A stretch of DNA of 64,000 nucleotides from Lentibacter sp. (GCA_016744435.1 JADGEJ010000004.1:1-64000), one strand, 5' to 3'. Positions 1 through 8,287 are shown, counted from the first letter of the stretch. Translations and numbers: made by a program. The notes: generated by a model not told the origin, from the sequence alone.

Positions 1-84
1 CGATTGACGACAAGATACGAAAAGCTGAAACGCAACTTCCTATCAATGGTTCAAATCTTCGCAATCAGATGTTGGCTGAATTGA
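1..84 (+). CDS. IS5-type transposase, C-terminal end only (partial at window edge)
   Basis: The first 27 codons are open from base 1 and stop at TGA 82-84. They read RLTTRYEKLKRNFLSM followed by a short hydrophobic-aromatic end, which is the typical C-terminus of DDE transposases of the IS5 superfamily: a basic RYxK-RNF motif after the catalytic glutamate. The catalytic residues lie outside the window, so whether the element is intact cannot be judged. Nothing in this piece looks broken. The assignment to IS5/IS427-like elements is from memory of the family ending and is not a computed match. Confidence 0.6.
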   Translation, partial: RLTTRYEKLKRNFLSMVQIFAIRCWLN

Positions 85-99
85 GTCCACACCCTAGTC
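1..99 (+). mobile_element. Right end of an IS5-like insertion sequence (partial)
   Basis: The transposase stop at 84 is followed at once by gagtccacaccctag (84-98), the kind of short terminal sequence that ends IS5/IS427-like elements just after the transposase gene. The left end is outside the window, so the terminal inverted repeat and target duplication cannot be checked. The right boundary near 95-99 is therefore inferred. Confidence 0.4.
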
Positions 100-117
100 A
101 AACCCGCCACACAAACA

Positions 118-158
118 AAACGCCCGCACCTCTCCCTCAAGGCTGCGGGCGTTTCCCT
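118..158. terminator. Rho-independent terminator hairpin
   Basis: A perfect 11-bp stem, aaacgcccgca (118-128) and tgcgggcgttt (144-154), has a 15-nt loop and ends in T-rich sequence, with A-rich sequence on the other side. It could terminate transcription in either direction. It separates the insertion-sequence end from the hydrolase gene at 336 and was probably the terminator of whatever gene stood here before the insertion. Confidence 0.7.
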
Positions 159-187
159 TTCCAACACGGCTCCCGGCCCTCCCCCGC

Positions 188-240
188 TTCCTCTTTCCTG
201 AAATATCCTGGGGGGAGTTCGAGGGGGGCAAAGCCCCCTT
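188..240. repeat. Dispersed intergenic repeat, AAATATCC plus GC hairpin (copy 1)
   Basis: The block at 188-214 (ttcctctttcctgaaatatc then ctggggg) matches 25 of 27 positions with the block at 8216-8242 and more loosely with 20612-20634. It is followed by a short GC hairpin, gggggc-aaa-gccccc (224-238). The same two-part design occurs in all three copies. The remaining sequence, 241-335, has no recognisable gene and presumably holds the promoter of the next gene. Confidence 0.75.
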
Positions 241-335
241 CGTCTAAATCCGCGGAGTGCGAGGCGCACAATCCGATCCGCCTTTCCGCGACGTCGCACT
301 GTTCAGCACGCACCAACCTGTGTCAGCTTTGCTAA

Positions 336-1175
336 ATGATCACAGAAACCGTCACCATCCCCGCTGGTTCAACCCGCCTGTCCGGCACCCTCTTTTTGCC
401 TGACACTGCGCCAAAAGGCGTGGTGTTGCTCAGCGGCGCAACAGGGATACCGCATGGCTACTACCAGCACTTCGCGCGCTGGCTCACTGAAGAACACAGC
501 CTCGGCTGCCTCACCTATGACTACAGCGATTTTGGCGCGTCTCTGACAGGCTCGATGCGCCAGTCTCAAGCGACAATGGCGCTTTGGGGCGCGCGCGACC
601 AGCAAGCTGCGCGCGCCTGGCTTCTCGCCCGCGTGCCCGAAGGCGCGCTCACGATGATCGGCCATTCGCTCGGCGGGCTTTGCCACAATTTCCATGCGCC
701 CGAGCCGCGCCTCAGCCGCGTCATAGCCGTCGCGTCGGGGCCAATTCACCAATATGATCACCCGATGCCCTACCGGCTCTCTGTGATGGCGTTCTGGCAT
801 GTGTTCGGCCCGGTTCTCACCACGCTGCTCGGCTACTATCCCGGCAAGGCCATGGGGCTTGGTGCCGACATTCCCGCTGGTGTTTTCTGGCAATGGCGGC
901 GCTGGTGTACCAAGCGCGGCTTCTTTGCGCACGACGCCGACCCGCTGCTGGCCAACCCCGCCTCGCTCACCTGCGAGCTGCGTACGGTTGCCCTCGCCGA
1001 CGACGACATGATCCCGCCGCAAGTTGTGGCCCGCCATGTCGCGTGGCACCCTGAGGCGCGTCACAGCCACGTCACGCTTGATCCCGCCGCCTTTGGCTTG
1101 CAAAACGTCGGACACCTCGCCGCCTTCCGGCGCAAAAACCAAGCTCTCTGGCCAGCTCTTTTGGGGCTGTCCTAG
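336..1175 (+). CDS. Alpha/beta-fold serine hydrolase
   Basis: A 279-residue protein with the alpha/beta-hydrolase plan. A core strand near VVLLSG leads to a nucleophile elbow GHSLGG (109-114, Ser111), with an acid candidate in ALADDDMIP and the catalytic His in the late VGHLAAF. There is no signal peptide, so it is probably cytoplasmic. The nearest type I know is the 'alpha/beta fold hydrolase' group with a YDYSDFG-like segment after strand 4; the substrate is unknown. It converges on the AsmA-like gene with 15 bp between the stops. The ATG follows a repeat and insertion-sequence region, so its promoter may have been altered by the nearby insertion. Confidence 0.85.
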   Translation: MITETVTIPAGSTRLSGTLFLPDTAPKGVVLLSGATGIPHGYYQHFARWLTEEHSLGCLTYDYSDFGASLTGSMRQSQATMALWGARDQQAARAWLLARVPEGALTMIGHSLGGLCHNFHAPEPRLSRVIAVASGPIHQYDHPMPYRLSVMAFWHVFGPVLTTLLGYYPGKAMGLGADIPAGVFWQWRRWCTKRGFFAHDADPLLANPASLTCELRTVALADDDMIPPQVVARHVAWHPEARHSHVTLDPAAFGLQNVGHLAAFRRKNQALWPALLGLS

Positions 1176-1190
1176 GAGCACTCAAACGCT

Positions 1191-3095
1191 TTAGTCAAAT
1201 ATCTTGAGCAGCTCTTTCTTGAGCTTGTCCTCAACCCCGTCTTTCACCGCGTCTTTCAGGCTTTCGCCTTCGCCGACCGTCACACCAAGCTCTTTTTCGA
1301 TCTTGGTTGTCACGGCCTCTTTGACTTTCTCCTCGGCCTTGGCCTTTTCTTCGGCAAAGTTAAGGTCAAGCGCGCCCTTTAAGTCGGGCAATATCTTGAA
1401 GTTGTCCCAAGTGCCCTTGATGCGCACCGGAATGGCCAACCCCTTGCCACTGCGCGCGTTCAAAGCCGTCGGCACAAAGGTATAGTCAATATCGCGCGCG
1501 CCCAGCCCGACACGGCCTTTACCCGTGGTTTTATAGTTCTTGAGCGCCATGTTGAGGTTGTCGTTTGTCAGCACCCCGCCTTTGATATCAAAGCTCGCAC
1601 CCATGGTGTTAAAGATCGTCGTGCCGCCCGTGCCCGAGCCGGTTTTCATCAGCTTATCCAAGTCAAACCCGCTGATCGCGCCTTGGCCCATCGCCATGCC
1701 ACCGCTGCCGCCGAGCGAGTTCATGATCGCATGCAGGCTCGCACCCGAGCCCAGAAACCTGATCTGCCCGTCGCCCTTACCCGACAAACGCTCGACGCCT
1801 GACAGGTCTTTCAAAAGCGGCTTCACGTCGGCCTGCAACACGCTGAGGTTGCCCCCCACCGACAGGCCATTGCGGTTGTTGAGTACAAACTCCCCGACAA
1901 CCGTGCCGCCGTAGCCCTGCGCCTTGTTGAGCGTGAAAACGCCGCGCGATCTATCAAGTGCAACAGACATGTCCGTCGCCCCCAACGTCACCATGCCGAA
2001 GTCAACAGAGGCCGCCGTGAGCCGCACATTGGCGTTCACCGCCGCCAGCCCGCCAGCATCAATCGGTGTTTTGCTCCATCCAGTGCTCGCCTCGCCGCTG
2101 CCGCCTTCGCTTGCCAGCGCGGCAAAGTCTAAGGCCCCCGCGCGCAGTTTGGCGGTGATCAACGGACGGTCTCCGGCGTTAAGGCGAATGTCGACATCGC
2201 CCTCAAGGCTGTTCTGGTCGAGCCCCAGAACCATGCTGCGCAGGTTGACAACCTTGCCGCCCGCGTAAACCACATTGGCCTTCAGCGTCAGTGTCTGCCC
2301 CAGCCCCTTGGGAGGCGCGCTCGCGTCAAGCCCGAGTGCCGCCAAAAACTTCCCGGTGTCCTTGGCGGAAATGTTCAGCGCGCCCTGCGCATCCAGTGTT
2401 TTGCTCACTTGCCCGTCAAACGCCAGCGTGCCACCCGGTGCGCTCACCTGAGCGTTCAGGCCAACGAGCTTGCCCGAGAGCAGCCCCGAGACGTTGGATA
2501 GCGTGGCATCCAACGCCAAGGCGGCTTTGCCACGTATCGCGCTTGCTTTCAGCGTCGCTGGGCCGGAGAAATCAGGCAGGCTCAAGCTGGCGTTCAACGC
2601 ACTCAGCCGCTCGCGCGTGCCTGCCGCACGGTCTTCATACACAAGCGTAGCATCGCGCAATTGCGCGCTCTCAAGGCTTACCTCGCGCGGGTTGCTTTCG
2701 CCGCTATCTCCCGTGCCAAAGGCCCAGCTTTCGCGCCCGTCCGTGGCCTTCACCAGCGTGATCTCGGGGCTGACAAGCTCCAGCGTTTTGATCTGCACAT
2801 CGCCCTTCAAGGCCGCCGCCGCCGACACGCCGATGTTGAGAGCCTCAGCCTGCAAAAGCGGCGCATCGCCAGCCCAGTCAGGCGCCGCCACCCGCACCGT
2901 ACCCGTCTTGACGCCCAAGACAGGCCACAGGCTGATGCCCAGATCGCCGCTCAAAACCACATCGCGCCCCAGCGCTTTTGACAGTTCCGCACTCGCCACC
3001 TTGGCAATCCGCTCTTTGGGCAACAAGAACAGTCCGGCCACGACGAGCACGACAAAAACCAAAACAGCGAGCAACAGCTTGCGAATGAGACCCAT
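1191..3095 (-). CDS. AsmA family protein
   Basis: A 634-residue protein with one N-terminal membrane helix (about residues 7-25, LLLAVLVFVVLVVAGLFLL) and a long periplasmic part. The N-terminal ELSKALGRDVVLSGD region is the typical AsmA start. The C-terminal third carries the Gly-rich segment GGMAMGQGAISGFDL and the LNFAEEKAKAEEKVKE tail seen in many AsmA proteins. Members of this family are large beta-rich periplasmic proteins implicated in moving phospholipids to the outer membrane. It is transcribed alone, divergent from rimO across about 110 bp, and converges with the hydrolase. The family call is firm; the exact role is inferred. Confidence 0.88.
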   Translation of the reverse strand: MGLIRKLLLAVLVFVVLVVAGLFLLPKERIAKVASAELSKALGRDVVLSGDLGISLWPVLGVKTGTVRVAAPDWAGDAPLLQAEALNIGVSAAAALKGDVQIKTLELVSPEITLVKATDGRESWAFGTGDSGESNPREVSLESAQLRDATLVYEDRAAGTRERLSALNASLSLPDFSGPATLKASAIRGKAALALDATLSNVSGLLSGKLVGLNAQVSAPGGTLAFDGQVSKTLDAQGALNISAKDTGKFLAALGLDASAPPKGLGQTLTLKANVVYAGGKVVNLRSMVLGLDQNSLEGDVDIRLNAGDRPLITAKLRAGALDFAALASEGGSGEASTGWSKTPIDAGGLAAVNANVRLTAASVDFGMVTLGATDMSVALDRSRGVFTLNKAQGYGGTVVGEFVLNNRNGLSVGGNLSVLQADVKPLLKDLSGVERLSGKGDGQIRFLGSGASLHAIMNSLGGSGGMAMGQGAISGFDLDKLMKTGSGTGGTTIFNTMGASFDIKGGVLTNDNLNMALKNYKTTGKGRVGLGARDIDYTFVPTALNARSGKGLAIPVRIKGTWDNFKILPDLKGALDLNFAEEKAKAEEKVKEAVTTKIEKELGVTVGEGESLKDAVKDGVEDKLKKELLKIFD

Positions 3096-3205
3096 GAGTT
3101 CCTCCTAATTCCTAAAACTGAATCTAGGCCCGCGCGCGCGCATTAACAACCGCCGGCGCAAGATCGCGCTTTCGCAAGCGCGCTCCAGCCGCTATACGCC
3201 CCTGC

Positions 3206-4606
3206 ATGTCACAAAATCCGCCCTCACTGCGCCCCGACCTAGCAAACGCCAGGCTTTCTGAAACACGCCGTGACGGCCAGCCAACAATCGGCATGGTCTC
3301 GCTTGGCTGCCCCAAAGCCCTTGTCGACAGCGAGCGCATCCTCACGCGCCTGCGTGCCGAGGGCTATGGCATTTCGCCCGACTATTCCGGCGCTGATGCG
3401 GTCATCGTCAACACCTGTGGCTTCCTTGACTCCGCCAAAGCCGAAAGCCTCGACGCCATCGGTGAAGCCCTCTCTGAGAACGGCAAAGTCATTGTCACAG
3501 GTTGCCTCGGAGCCGAGCCAAACTACATCCGCGAGCATCACCCGCGCATTCTCGCCGTCACGGGCCCGCACCAATACGAGCAGGTGCTTGACGCGGTGCA
3601 TGCCGTCGTGCCGCCCTCGCCCGACCCGTTCGTTGACTTGCTGCCAGCCTCCGGCGTGTCGCTCACACCACGCCACTACAGCTATCTCAAAATATCCGAA
3701 GGCTGTAACCACAAGTGCAAGTTCTGCATCATCCCCGACATGCGCGGCAAGCTCGCCTCGCGGCCCCATAAGGCCGTCATGCGCGAAGCCGAAAAGCTGG
3801 TTGAGAACGGCGTAAAAGAGCTGCTGGTGATCTCCCAAGACACCTCGGCCTTCGGCACCGACTGGCCCAACGAGCAGCGCCGCGGCCTCTCAGAGCAGCC
3901 GATCACCACGCTGGCGCGCGAGCTCGGCCAGCTCTCACCCGACATCTGGGTGCGCCTGCACTACGTCTACCCCTACCCGAACGTGCGCGAACTCATCCCG
4001 CTGATGACCAGCTTAGAGAATACTGCAGGCCTGATCCTGCCCTACCTCGACATCCCGTTCCAACACGCACACCCCGACACGCTCCGCCGCATGGCCCGCC
4101 CCGCCCACGCCGAACGCACACTTGACCGCATTGAAGAATGGCGCGGCCTCTGCCCCGACATCACCCTGCGCTCAACCTTCATCGTCGGCTACCCCGGCGA
4201 AACAGAGGCCGAGTTCCAAACGCTTTTGGACTGGATGGATGAGGCCCAACTCGACCGCGTCGGCTGCTTTAAGTATGAAAACGTCGATGGCGCGCGTTCA
4301 AACGCTTTGGCTGACCACGTTCCCGAAGAGCTCAAACAATCCCGCTGGGACCGCTTCATGGAAAAGGCCCAAGCCATCTCGGAAGCCAAACTCGCCGCCA
4401 AAGTCGGGCAGCGCCTCGACGTCATTGTTGATGACATAGACGAAGACGGCATCGCCACCTGCCGCACAAAATCCGACGCGCCCGAGATCGACGGGAACCT
4501 GTTCATTGACGAGGGCACTGAAGGGCTGAAAGTCGGCGAGATCGTGAGTGTTGAAGTGGATGAGGCTGGGGAGTATGACTTGTGGGGGCAAGCTTCACAG
4601 GATTGA
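3206..4606 (+). CDS. rimO: Ribosomal protein S12 methylthiotransferase RimO
   Basis: A radical-SAM methylthiotransferase that adds a methylthio group to the conserved aspartate of ribosomal protein S12. The N-terminal cluster-binding cysteines are visible as C35 (LGCPK), C71 (NTCGF) and C100 (TGCLG). The radical-SAM motif is C167-C171-C174 ([10 protein letters not shown]), followed by IIPDMRGK, which is characteristic of RimO rather than MiaB. A TRAM domain occupies the last 70 residues or so. At 466 residues the length is normal. The stop at 4606 lies 3 nt before the ATG of the abortive-infection-type gene, so the two are probably co-transcribed. Confidence 0.96.
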   Translation: MSQNPPSLRPDLANARLSETRRDGQPTIGMVSLGCPKALVDSERILTRLRAEGYGISPDYSGADAVIVNTCGFLDSAKAESLDAIGEALSENGKVIVTGCLGAEPNYIREHHPRILAVTGPHQYEQVLDAVHAVVPPSPDPFVDLLPASGVSLTPRHYSYLKISEGCNHKCKFCIIPDMRGKLASRPHKAVMREAEKLVENGVKELLVISQDTSAFGTDWPNEQRRGLSEQPITTLARELGQLSPDIWVRLHYVYPYPNVRELIPLMTSLENTAGLILPYLDIPFQHAHPDTLRRMARPAHAERTLDRIEEWRGLCPDITLRSTFIVGYPGETEAEFQTLLDWMDEAQLDRVGCFKYENVDGARSNALADHVPEELKQSRWDRFMEKAQAISEAKLAAKVGQRLDVIVDDIDEDGIATCRTKSDAPEIDGNLFIDEGTEGLKVGEIVSVEVDEAGEYDLWGQASQD

Positions 4607-4609
4607 TGG

Positions 4610-5350
4610 ATGCAAGAAACACTTTTCGACCAAATCCAAAGAATGAAAAATGGCCTAGTTGAAGCCGCCACTGGAGGCTCATATGGTGATGGCGACGAGT
4701 ACCAAACTTTGCGTAGACTACTCTGCAGGGATTCATCGCTAAAAGACTTGGTCCCTCTTTTTGTTAGAAGATGCAGCGATGTTTCTGAGTTTTGGGGATG
4801 GATCAAATACGAAAAACCAACCTATGCGGAAAGACGCCAACTAATCTGGGACGCTTTTGTCCCCCTTCTTGACCATCTAGAGTTTAATGGATCATCCCCA
4901 CATCGGGATGCAACGTTTCAAAGCCTAGGGTATTTGGCAGAGGCAGATATAAATCGACATTGGCAAACGGCATTGGACAGAGTTTCTAATGACCCTGAAG
5001 GGGCCATAACGCTTTCGCGAACCATTCTTGAAGGAACATGCAAAGCCATTCTGTCCGAGCTTGAACAAGACTACGGATCAAATGATGACTTGCCGAAGCT
5101 ATGGAAAAAGTGTGCCACCCATTTGAATTTGAGCCCGTCGCAGCACCAAGAGCAAATATTCAAATCGATTCTATCTAATTGCTCGTCAATCGTAACCAAT
5201 CTTTCGACGCTGCGAAACAAATTGGGAGATGCTCATGTTAATCATGTTCGTCCCGTCAAGCCAACTTCTAGACACGCGAGTTTAACAGTCAATTTGTCTG
5301 GTACAATGGCGTCTTTCTTAGTGGAAACGTGGCAAGCACGATCTAATTAG
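4610..5350 (+). CDS. Abortive infection family protein (AbiC-terminus type)
   Basis: A 246-residue protein with an N-terminal helical part containing FWGWIKYEKPTYAERRQLIW. The C-terminal domain shows DPEGAITLSRTILEGTCK and then LRNKLGDAH and a helix beginning SRHASLTVN, the pattern of the 'abortive infection C-terminus' domain found in phage-defence and toxin-like proteins. No catalytic residues are established for this domain, to my knowledge. It starts 3 nt after rimO and is clearly AT-richer: a hand count of 4621-4740 gives 57/120 GC against 86/120 for 3841-3960 in rimO. That suggests recent acquisition, possibly as a hitch-hiker using the rimO promoter. The defence role is inferred from the family only. 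Confidence 0.75.
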   Translation: MQETLFDQIQRMKNGLVEAATGGSYGDGDEYQTLRRLLCRDSSLKDLVPLFVRRCSDVSEFWGWIKYEKPTYAERRQLIWDAFVPLLDHLEFNGSSPHRDATFQSLGYLAEADINRHWQTALDRVSNDPEGAITLSRTILEGTCKAILSELEQDYGSNDDLPKLWKKCATHLNLSPSQHQEQIFKSILSNCSSIVTNLSTLRNKLGDAHVNHVRPVKPTSRHASLTVNLSGTMASFLVETWQARSN

Positions 5351-5385
5351 CCAGAGCCTAATGCTCCCCAGACCAATCTCCGATT

Positions 5386-5416
5386 GGGCAGCGCCCGGAC
5401 CTCCCCCATGGGGAGG
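5386..5416. terminator. Two small GC hairpins between convergent genes
   Basis: Two short stems follow each other: gggc-agc-gccc (5386-5396) and a 7-bp stem cctcccc-cat-ggggagg (5400-5416). They lie just downstream of the abortive-infection-type gene and precede the dispersed element at 5460. There is no U-tract, so termination is only one possibility; they may be part of another common intergenic repeat. Confidence 0.4.
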
Positions 5417-5459
5417 GCGCTAAAGCACCCACCCCGAGGCCCAAGCGCTCCGCTAGACA

Positions 5460-5578
5460 TTAACCTTTGCGCGCGCCCGTTAACCTTTTCAACCCAGCCA
5501 AAACTGTATGCACGCGTTATGCACGGATAGCTGCATACAGTGCTGCATACCGTAGACACCGCGATTTTGGGCGTTAAC
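5460..5578 (+). repeat. TTAAC/TGCATA dispersed intergenic element, copy A
   Basis: The element begins with ttaacc (5460) and cgttaacctttt (5479-5490) and ends with gcgttaacct (5571-5580). Its core carries two direct TATGCAC units and then two CTGCATA units (5502-5549), so the halves are mutually inverted. Bases 5500-5537 match copy B at 22018-22055 in 35 of 38 positions without gaps. It sits between the convergent abortive-infection-type gene and yigZ-like gene, overlapping the stop of the latter by a few bases. Function unknown. Confidence 0.8.
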
Positions 5579-5936
5579 CTTTGCCGCCAAAAGCGTCCAG
5601 ATAGGCCCGCACACTGTCTTGCACATGGCGGAACCTGTCGCCGCCCAGATGCTTGCCGCCATACCAGCGCGTCACCACGATGACGTGGCCAACAAGCCCT
5701 TCGCGCTCCAGCATCCGTACGATGATCATGCCCGCCCCGCTCTCGCCGTCATCGGCCTTAAGCGGCGTGCCATCAGGCAAGATCATCGCCCAAGTATTAT
5801 GCGTCGCCTTGGCGTATTTTTTGTTACGTTTCAACGCCTTAAGAAATGCATCCGCCTCAGCCCGCGTCGCCGCCGCTCCACCCGAAACGCTATATTTCGA
5901 GCCACGGTCAGAAATCACGCCTTCAAGCTGGTTCAA
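5574..5936 (-). CDS. YigZ/IMPACT-family protein, short form
   Basis: A 120-residue protein with the UPF0029/IMPACT N-terminal domain: DRGSKYSVSGGAAATRAEADAF, cut here by K-rich KRNKKYAKATHNTWA, then DDGESGAGMI and TRWYGGKHLGGDRF. The conserved DGEsgaG and WYGGKhLG motifs are clear. It lacks the second (DUF1949) domain of the roughly 200-residue E. coli YigZ. The only sensible start is TTG at 5936, which overlaps the stop of the upstream M48 gene as TTGA, indicating translational coupling. Biochemical role unknown; related proteins have been linked to translation control in eukaryotes. Confidence 0.82.
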   Translation of the reverse strand: MNQLEGVISDRGSKYSVSGGAAATRAEADAFLKALKRNKKYAKATHNTWAMILPDGTPLKADDGESGAGMIIVRMLEREGLVGHVIVVTRWYGGKHLGGDRFRHVQDSVRAYLDAFGGKG

Positions 5937-6640
5937 AGCGCCGCAGCAGTTTTGCGAACAACTTCAATGCGCTGCGCGTTTGGCGGGTGCGTCCCCAAAA
6001 AGCGATCCCCCGGATCAGGGATGCGTGAGAAGAACTTGGCGCCTTTCACAGGGTCAAATCCGGCCTTCTTGGCAATCACCGTGCCCAGCACATCGGCCTC
6101 AAGTTCATAGTCCTTCGAGTAGGTCCGAGCGCCGACTTGGGCCCCAATATCTGTAGCGTTTTGAAGGGTTTGCGCGTCGGCACCCGCCAGCGCCGCAAGT
6201 CCCGCAAACACCAAAGCACCGGTCGACGCATTGCGCTGTTGGCGCTCCAAATGCCCCGCAATATGGTGCGCAGCTTCATGACCCATGACAAAGGCAAGCT
6301 CGTCAGCATTGCGCACATCAGCGATCATCGCGAGGGTGAAGATGATGATCGGGCGGCCAGATTTATCGAGCGTTTGCGCCGCGTTAACAGGCTGGCCCGG
6401 GCGGTCATCAATCACGATCTTATAGTCGCAATTCATCCCTTTGGTGCGCGCGCGACATTCACGCTCGGCCACAGGCTCAACCGTGTTCACCACGCTAACA
6501 AATTGCTTCGCCGCCGAACGCTCGGGTAACTGTGCTTTAACGTCAGGTTTGGCGACTGGCGTTTGCGGCACTGTTGTTTCCACGCAAGCCGTTAGAAGCA
6601 TTAGAAAAATTGCCGCAATAAAACCTAAGCTCTTTGTCAT
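5933..6640 (-). CDS. M48-family metalloprotease, lipoprotein
   Basis: A 235-residue secreted zinc protease. The start at ATG 6640 is chosen over GTG 6652 because it gives a normal lipoprotein signal, MTKSLGFIAAIFLMLLTAC, with lipid-accepting Cys19. The zinc motif is HEAAH (121-125), followed by a downstream DYELEADVLG in which the glutamate is the likely third ligand. A late TRHP-equivalent LGTHPPNAQRIE marks the end of M48 domains. It is probably tethered in the periplasm and may act in envelope protein quality control, as BepA/LoiP do. It overlaps the yigZ-like gene by 4 nt, so the two form an operon. Confidence 0.88.
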   Translation of the reverse strand: MTKSLGFIAAIFLMLLTACVETTVPQTPVAKPDVKAQLPERSAAKQFVSVVNTVEPVAERECRARTKGMNCDYKIVIDDRPGQPVNAAQTLDKSGRPIIIFTLAMIADVRNADELAFVMGHEAAHHIAGHLERQQRNASTGALVFAGLAALAGADAQTLQNATDIGAQVGARTYSKDYELEADVLGTVIAKKAGFDPVKGAKFFSRIPDPGDRFLGTHPPNAQRIEVVRKTAAAL

Positions 6641-6759
6641 AACACCTGTCACTTCACACCTTGTTCGCGGGTCAGCATATCAGTAACTTGCTGGCCCGCC
6701 AGCCCCCTCACGCGGCCTTGATGGCTTGCGCTCGGCAAGCTGTTGCCTATGCTTAAGCT

Positions 6760-7008
6760 ATGTTTTCAATAGAACACGAATTTGACAGCACGGTGATAAC
6801 CCTCGTTGACGAAGGTGCGGCACCCTTGGGCGAAGACGTCGTAATCAACGCTTTTGAAGAATGTTTGACGCTAGAGCAATACGATGCACGCACCAAAACG
6901 ATGCAAAAAATCACGCTCACCATGGCCCAGGCGCAAGACTTAGCCGCCGCGCTCGATTTGCCTGAAGGCGTCTATTCGCTGAAGCCAGAGGCCCCGAGCA
7001 AGCTCTGA
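6760..7008 (+). CDS. Conserved small protein of unknown function
   Basis: An 82-residue acidic protein, MFSIEHEFDSTVITLVDE at the start, with no signal peptide or membrane segment. The pattern of short strands followed by one helix (AQAQDLAAALDLPEG) suggests a small alpha/beta fold. I do not recognise a named family. It is monocistronic, divergent from the M48 operon by about 120 bp and followed after 100 bp by the amidohydrolase gene. Codon use looks like that of its neighbours, which supports a real gene. Confidence 0.7.
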   Translation: MFSIEHEFDSTVITLVDEGAAPLGEDVVINAFEECLTLEQYDARTKTMQKITLTMAQAQDLAAALDLPEGVYSLKPEAPSKL

Positions 7009-7109
7009 AACCCCTCAAACAGCTTGGCGCGCGCGTGACTGCCACGGGAAACACTTGCCTTTTGCCGCGCGGCCTTTGTTAATGCCGTAAAGGCAATTGG
7101 GAGAGCAAC

Positions 7110-8210
7110 ATGGCAACTGGTTTTTTCTGGGATGAGAAGTGCTTCTGGCACGGCGGCGGCGACTACGCGCAGATGTTTCCGGTTGGCGGCTTTGTGCAGC
7201 CCATGGCAGGCGGCTTGCCCGAAAGCCCCGAGACAAAACGCAGGATGAAAAACCTGATGGATGTCTCTGGCCTGAGTGCCGAACTTGCCATGCAATCCGC
7301 GCCCGAAGCCAGCTATGCTGATTTGGTGCGCGTGCACCCCGAAAGCTATCTGACCGCTTTCAAAGAGATGTCAGACGCTGGCGGAGGGGAAATCGGCCGC
7401 CGCACGCCCTTTTTGCAAGGCGGTTACGAGATCGCAGCGCTCTCAGCCGGCCTCTCCAAAGCCGCGCTCGGGGCCGTACTCAGAGGCGAGCTCAATAACG
7501 CCTACGCCCTGTCGCGGCCCCCGGGCCATCACTGCACGCCCGACTGGCCAAACGGGTTTTGCCTGATGTCCAACTTAGCCATCGCGATCGAAGCCGCCAT
7601 TGCCGCAGGCGAAGGCAAACGCTTCGCTGTTGTCGACTGGGATGTGCACCACGGCAACGGCACCGAAGCGGTCTTTTATGAGCGCGACGATGTGCTGACA
7701 ATCAGCCTCCATGAAGACAGAAACTACCCCGTTGATACTGGTGCTACAGCCGACAAAGGCAAGGGCGCTGGCCTTGGCTACAACATGAACGTGCCGCTTC
7801 CTTCAGGCGCGGGCCACGACACCTACCTAGAGGCAATGGAACGCATCGCTCTGCCAGCCCTTGAGGCACACAAACCCGACGTGATCATCATCGCCTGTGG
7901 ATATGATGCGGGGATATTCGACCCACTCGCACACCAGCTTTGCACCGCAGAAACCTATCGCCAAATGACTCGCCAAGTCATGGCCGCCGCCGACAAGCTC
8001 TGCGAAGGCCGCCTGATGATGGCGCATGAAGGCGGCTACTCCGAAGCCTATGTGCCGTTCTGCGGCCACGCGGTCTTGCAAGAAATGTCAGGCTCAAACA
8101 TCGCTGTACCCGACCCGATGGCAGACGTCGTCGCCGCGCGCCAACCCAACGCACGCACACAGGCCTACTTTTCGGAACTCATCACAGAAATGGCCACAGA
8201 ACTTCTCTAA
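7110..8210 (+). CDS. Class II histone deacetylase-like amidohydrolase
   Basis: A 366-residue zinc amidohydrolase of the HDAC/acetoin-utilisation/acetylpolyamine superfamily. Visible are the tandem catalytic histidines in RPPGHHC (H140, H141), metal ligands D178 and H180 in DWDVHHGNG, the third ligand D266 in GYDAGIFDP, and a late GGYSEAYVPF loop. It probably deacetylates a small amide or acetyl-lysine in the cytoplasm; the substrate cannot be read from sequence. An SD-like ggag (7100-7103) sits just before the ATG. The gene is followed directly by a dispersed repeat with a hairpin that may terminate transcription. Confidence 0.9.
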   Translation: MATGFFWDEKCFWHGGGDYAQMFPVGGFVQPMAGGLPESPETKRRMKNLMDVSGLSAELAMQSAPEASYADLVRVHPESYLTAFKEMSDAGGGEIGRRTPFLQGGYEIAALSAGLSKAALGAVLRGELNNAYALSRPPGHHCTPDWPNGFCLMSNLAIAIEAAIAAGEGKRFAVVDWDVHHGNGTEAVFYERDDVLTISLHEDRNYPVDTGATADKGKGAGLGYNMNVPLPSGAGHDTYLEAMERIALPALEAHKPDVIIIACGYDAGIFDPLAHQLCTAETYRQMTRQVMAAADKLCEGRLMMAHEGGYSEAYVPFCGHAVLQEMSGSNIAVPDPMADVVAARQPNARTQAYFSELITEMATELL

Positions 8211-8215
8211 ACCGT

Positions 8216-8261
8216 TTCCTCTTTCCAGAAATATCCCGGGGGTGTGGGGGCTGGCCCCCAC
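8216..8261. repeat. Dispersed intergenic repeat, AAATATCC plus GC hairpin (copy 2)
   Basis: The block 8216-8242 matches copy 1 in 25 of 27 positions and is followed by an 8-bp hairpin gtgggggc-tg-gcccccac (8244-8261). A second G/C-rich stretch, tgtggggtttttgcccccta, follows at 8270. It fills the gap between the convergent amidohydrolase and FMN-protein genes, where a shared terminator would be expected. Confidence 0.75.
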
Positions 8262-8287
8262 GTAGTCCTGTGTGGGGTTTTTGCCCC

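Noticed and set aside
5505..5551. CRISPR-like repeats in the TGCATA units
   Set aside because: The units are only 7-11 bp, occur in both orientations, and have no regular spacers.
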